The position numbers were made by a program, and so were the translations under genes. Under the pieces are notes generated by a model. That model was given only the letters and a program-made list of their open reading frames with translations. It was not told where the DNA came from and did not search any database. This document shows, one piece after another, positions 62,813 through 64,000 of a stretch of 64,000 nucleotides of DNA (its first letter is position 1; the number at the start of each line of letters is the position of its first letter). This DNA is from Saccharicrinis sp963675435 (GTDB taxonomy: Bacteria; Bacteroidota; Bacteroidia; Bacteroidales; Marinilabiliaceae), in the NCBI GenBank assembly GCA_963675435.1, contig OY776216.1, forward strand, positions 744,001 through 808,000, written 5' to 3'.

Positions 62813-64000
62813 TTAAGCTGCATTTGAAAGCTGCATTTCTATTAGCCTGAAGATTTTATTGTCCTCAGGCTTATTTTTTATCAGATTGGTAATTAGTTCA
62901 TTAAAATCACTATCGATAATTTCAGCAATCATATGTAATAGTTCCAGAATAAATCCCCATATTCTCATGGATATAGTAAGTTCTGTAGTATTATCGCATA
63001 CCTTTTCAAATAAACCGCCCATTGTTTCATATGCATCGAACCTCTTTGCCAAACTAAATACATTGTATTCAATCATAGCTAGTGATACATCAGCTATTTG
63101 CGCATCAAAGTCTTGGGATTGTGATTTGCCCAAGGAAAAGTATTGTTTTGATTCTTTAAAGAAAACTTCTATGCTCCACCTGATACTATATATTTCATAA
63201 GCACTCAGTATGCCCAGCTTAGTATTGGTAGTCGCCAACAGGTGCCACTTGCCATGCTTACTTGTTTTGCAGAAAAATAGCTTTAGTGGTATTGATTTGT
63301 ACTCAACAATAACCTCGGCACAAAATAGGTTTAATGCTTTTTCTTTCTTTACCTTTTTTCTGCGCTTTACTAATTGGGTAAGCTCTTTAGCTGTATACAA
63401 TTCGCCATTGAAGCTATATTTTGCTTTTGCCATTTTTACCATACCAACTATATGTATTCCTTTATTTAATGACAAAACGGCTTTCAATATGGATTCACAG
63501 AAAAACCAACTATCCATAAGTACATAGTGTACATCAAACTTTTGTTTGACAGCTCTTTTAATCATAGATATAGCTGTAGATATTTTATCATCAATCAATT
63601 CTTGTTCGCGCAAATAACCGCATGAATCTTTTTCTCTTTTTTTTGAATATTGAGCTTTTCTTTGTTTAACCATCAGTCCAAATGGAGTTTTCTCGTTTTT
63701 GCCTTTTTCTTTGTGTAGGCTAAAATCTAATGAGAAGAAACTTTTGCCGTCCCAATAGCCAAGAAATAATGCTTTATATCCCCAGAACCTACAATTTTTC
63801 ACATGTGACCATATCTTACCAATATGCTCTGTTTTATAGGTTGATTTTTCAAAATCAGTATCGTCTATTATTAAACATTTGTTAAACTCCTTATTTGTTG
63901 CGCTTGTGCTTGTGGTCCGCTTTAGTAATTTGATATTACATTTGGTTAAGAGGCTTCTCCAATTGATATTGCTATCATTTTTTAGCCTATAAAAAGTATT
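62813..64000 (-). CDS. IS4-family transposase (partial, N-terminus outside the window)
   Basis: The frame is open across the whole right edge (396 codons visible); the intact ATG lies further on. DDE residues are seen: first D in IIDDTDFEK, second D in YVLMDSWFF, and the catalytic E in YSIRWSIEVFFKESKQ, which fits the IS4 Y-(2)-R-(3)-E-(6)-K signature exactly. It is an RNase-H-fold cut-and-paste transposase. The stop codon is at 62813; a terminal inverted repeat on this side could not be fixed without the other end. Its relation to the small inverted-repeat element is not shown: the element's ends are not found here. Confidence 0.9.
   Translation of the reverse strand, partial: NTFYRLKNDSNINWRSLLTKCNIKLLKRTTSTSATNKEFNKCLIIDDTDFEKSTYKTEHIGKIWSHVKNCRFWGYKALFLGYWDGKSFFSLDFSLHKEKGKNEKTPFGLMVKQRKAQYSKKREKDSCGYLREQELIDDKISTAISMIKRAVKQKFDVHYVLMDSWFFCESILKAVLSLNKGIHIVGMVKMAKAKYSFNGELYTAKELTQLVKRRKKVKKEKALNLFCAEVIVEYKSIPLKLFFCKTSKHGKWHLLATTNTKLGILSAYEIYSIRWSIEVFFKESKQYFSLGKSQSQDFDAQIADVSLAMIEYNVFSLAKRFDAYETMGGLFEKVCDNTTELTISMRIWGFILELLHMIAEIIDSDFNELITNLIKNKPEDNKIFRLIEMQLSNAA

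Noticed and set aside
62683..64000. IS4 transposase as the source of the small inverted-repeat element
   Set aside because: The element's terminal repeat AACCCGAGTTCGAT is not seen between the channel gene and the transposase stop; the far end is outside the window, so a link is unsupported.

Overview
The window comes from a Bacteroidota genome, most likely a facultatively anaerobic member of the Bacteroidales/Marinilabiliales (lineage is inference). Evidence: TonB-dependent receptors with N-terminal carboxypeptidase-regulatory domains, DUF5723-type outer-membrane proteins, promoter -7 elements of the form TAnnTTTG, few strong Shine-Dalgarno sites, low GC, and an anaerobic class III ribonucleotide reductase beside a type II NADH dehydrogenase. 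There are no rRNA genes, one tRNA (Arg-CCT) and no CRISPR array.

1-15.5 kb is a cobalamin-controlled region. Three cobalamin riboswitches, all on the minus strand, precede three transcription units: (a) TonB receptor - PepSY membrane protein - exported CbiK-like chelatase - BtuF-like binding lipoprotein (cut by the left edge); (b) nrdD-nrdG; (c) a second TonB receptor with a CbiK-like lipoprotein. Units (a) and (c) are paralogous modules for corrinoid or metal-tetrapyrrole capture. Unit (b) suggests that the B12-independent ribonucleotide reductase is switched by B12 supply. A TPR protein and ndh lie between.

15.5-36.9 kb is mostly housekeeping: an S9 peptidase, TauE exporter, tRNA-Arg, cold-shock protein, a Nif11-like small protein, dgt, a YgjP-like metalloprotein, a CoA-disulfide-reductase/rhodanese/TusA/DsrE fusion, nadK, a BamA-like barrel, a CBS protein, pdxJ, hydrolases, an exonuclease, udk, an SGNH esterase and an outer-membrane pair (545 aa + DUF5723).

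37-52.4 kb is a decayed, repeat-rich accessory region. A non-autonomous element of about 258 bp with near-perfect terminal inverted repeats is present in two full copies and one 52-bp deletion derivative. One full copy lies in a multiply broken carbohydrate-active gene, the other splits a small membrane-protein gene. A DUF2971 gene carries two frameshifts and a flotillin-like (FloA) gene stops at 132 codons. REP-like and purine-rich repeats are scattered between small genes (GNAT, MepB-like, SDR, alpha/beta hydrolases, and a TM2/DUF2752/DUF4870/M48 group).

52.4-58.7 kb holds the most novel material. A tightly packed minus-strand operon encodes two proteins that each carry a single phospholipase-D-type HxRx4D motif plus a 658-aa protein of unknown family, preceded by two small genes. 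It looks like an uncharacterised, possibly defensive, system. Upstream lies an array of 16 degenerate palindromes (consensus AGAACGTTCT) spaced at exactly 21 bp with no indel, between that operon and a Bacteroidota-type hypothetical gene that has its own terminator. The window ends with ilvA, a MscS-family channel and an IS4-family transposase cut by the right edge.
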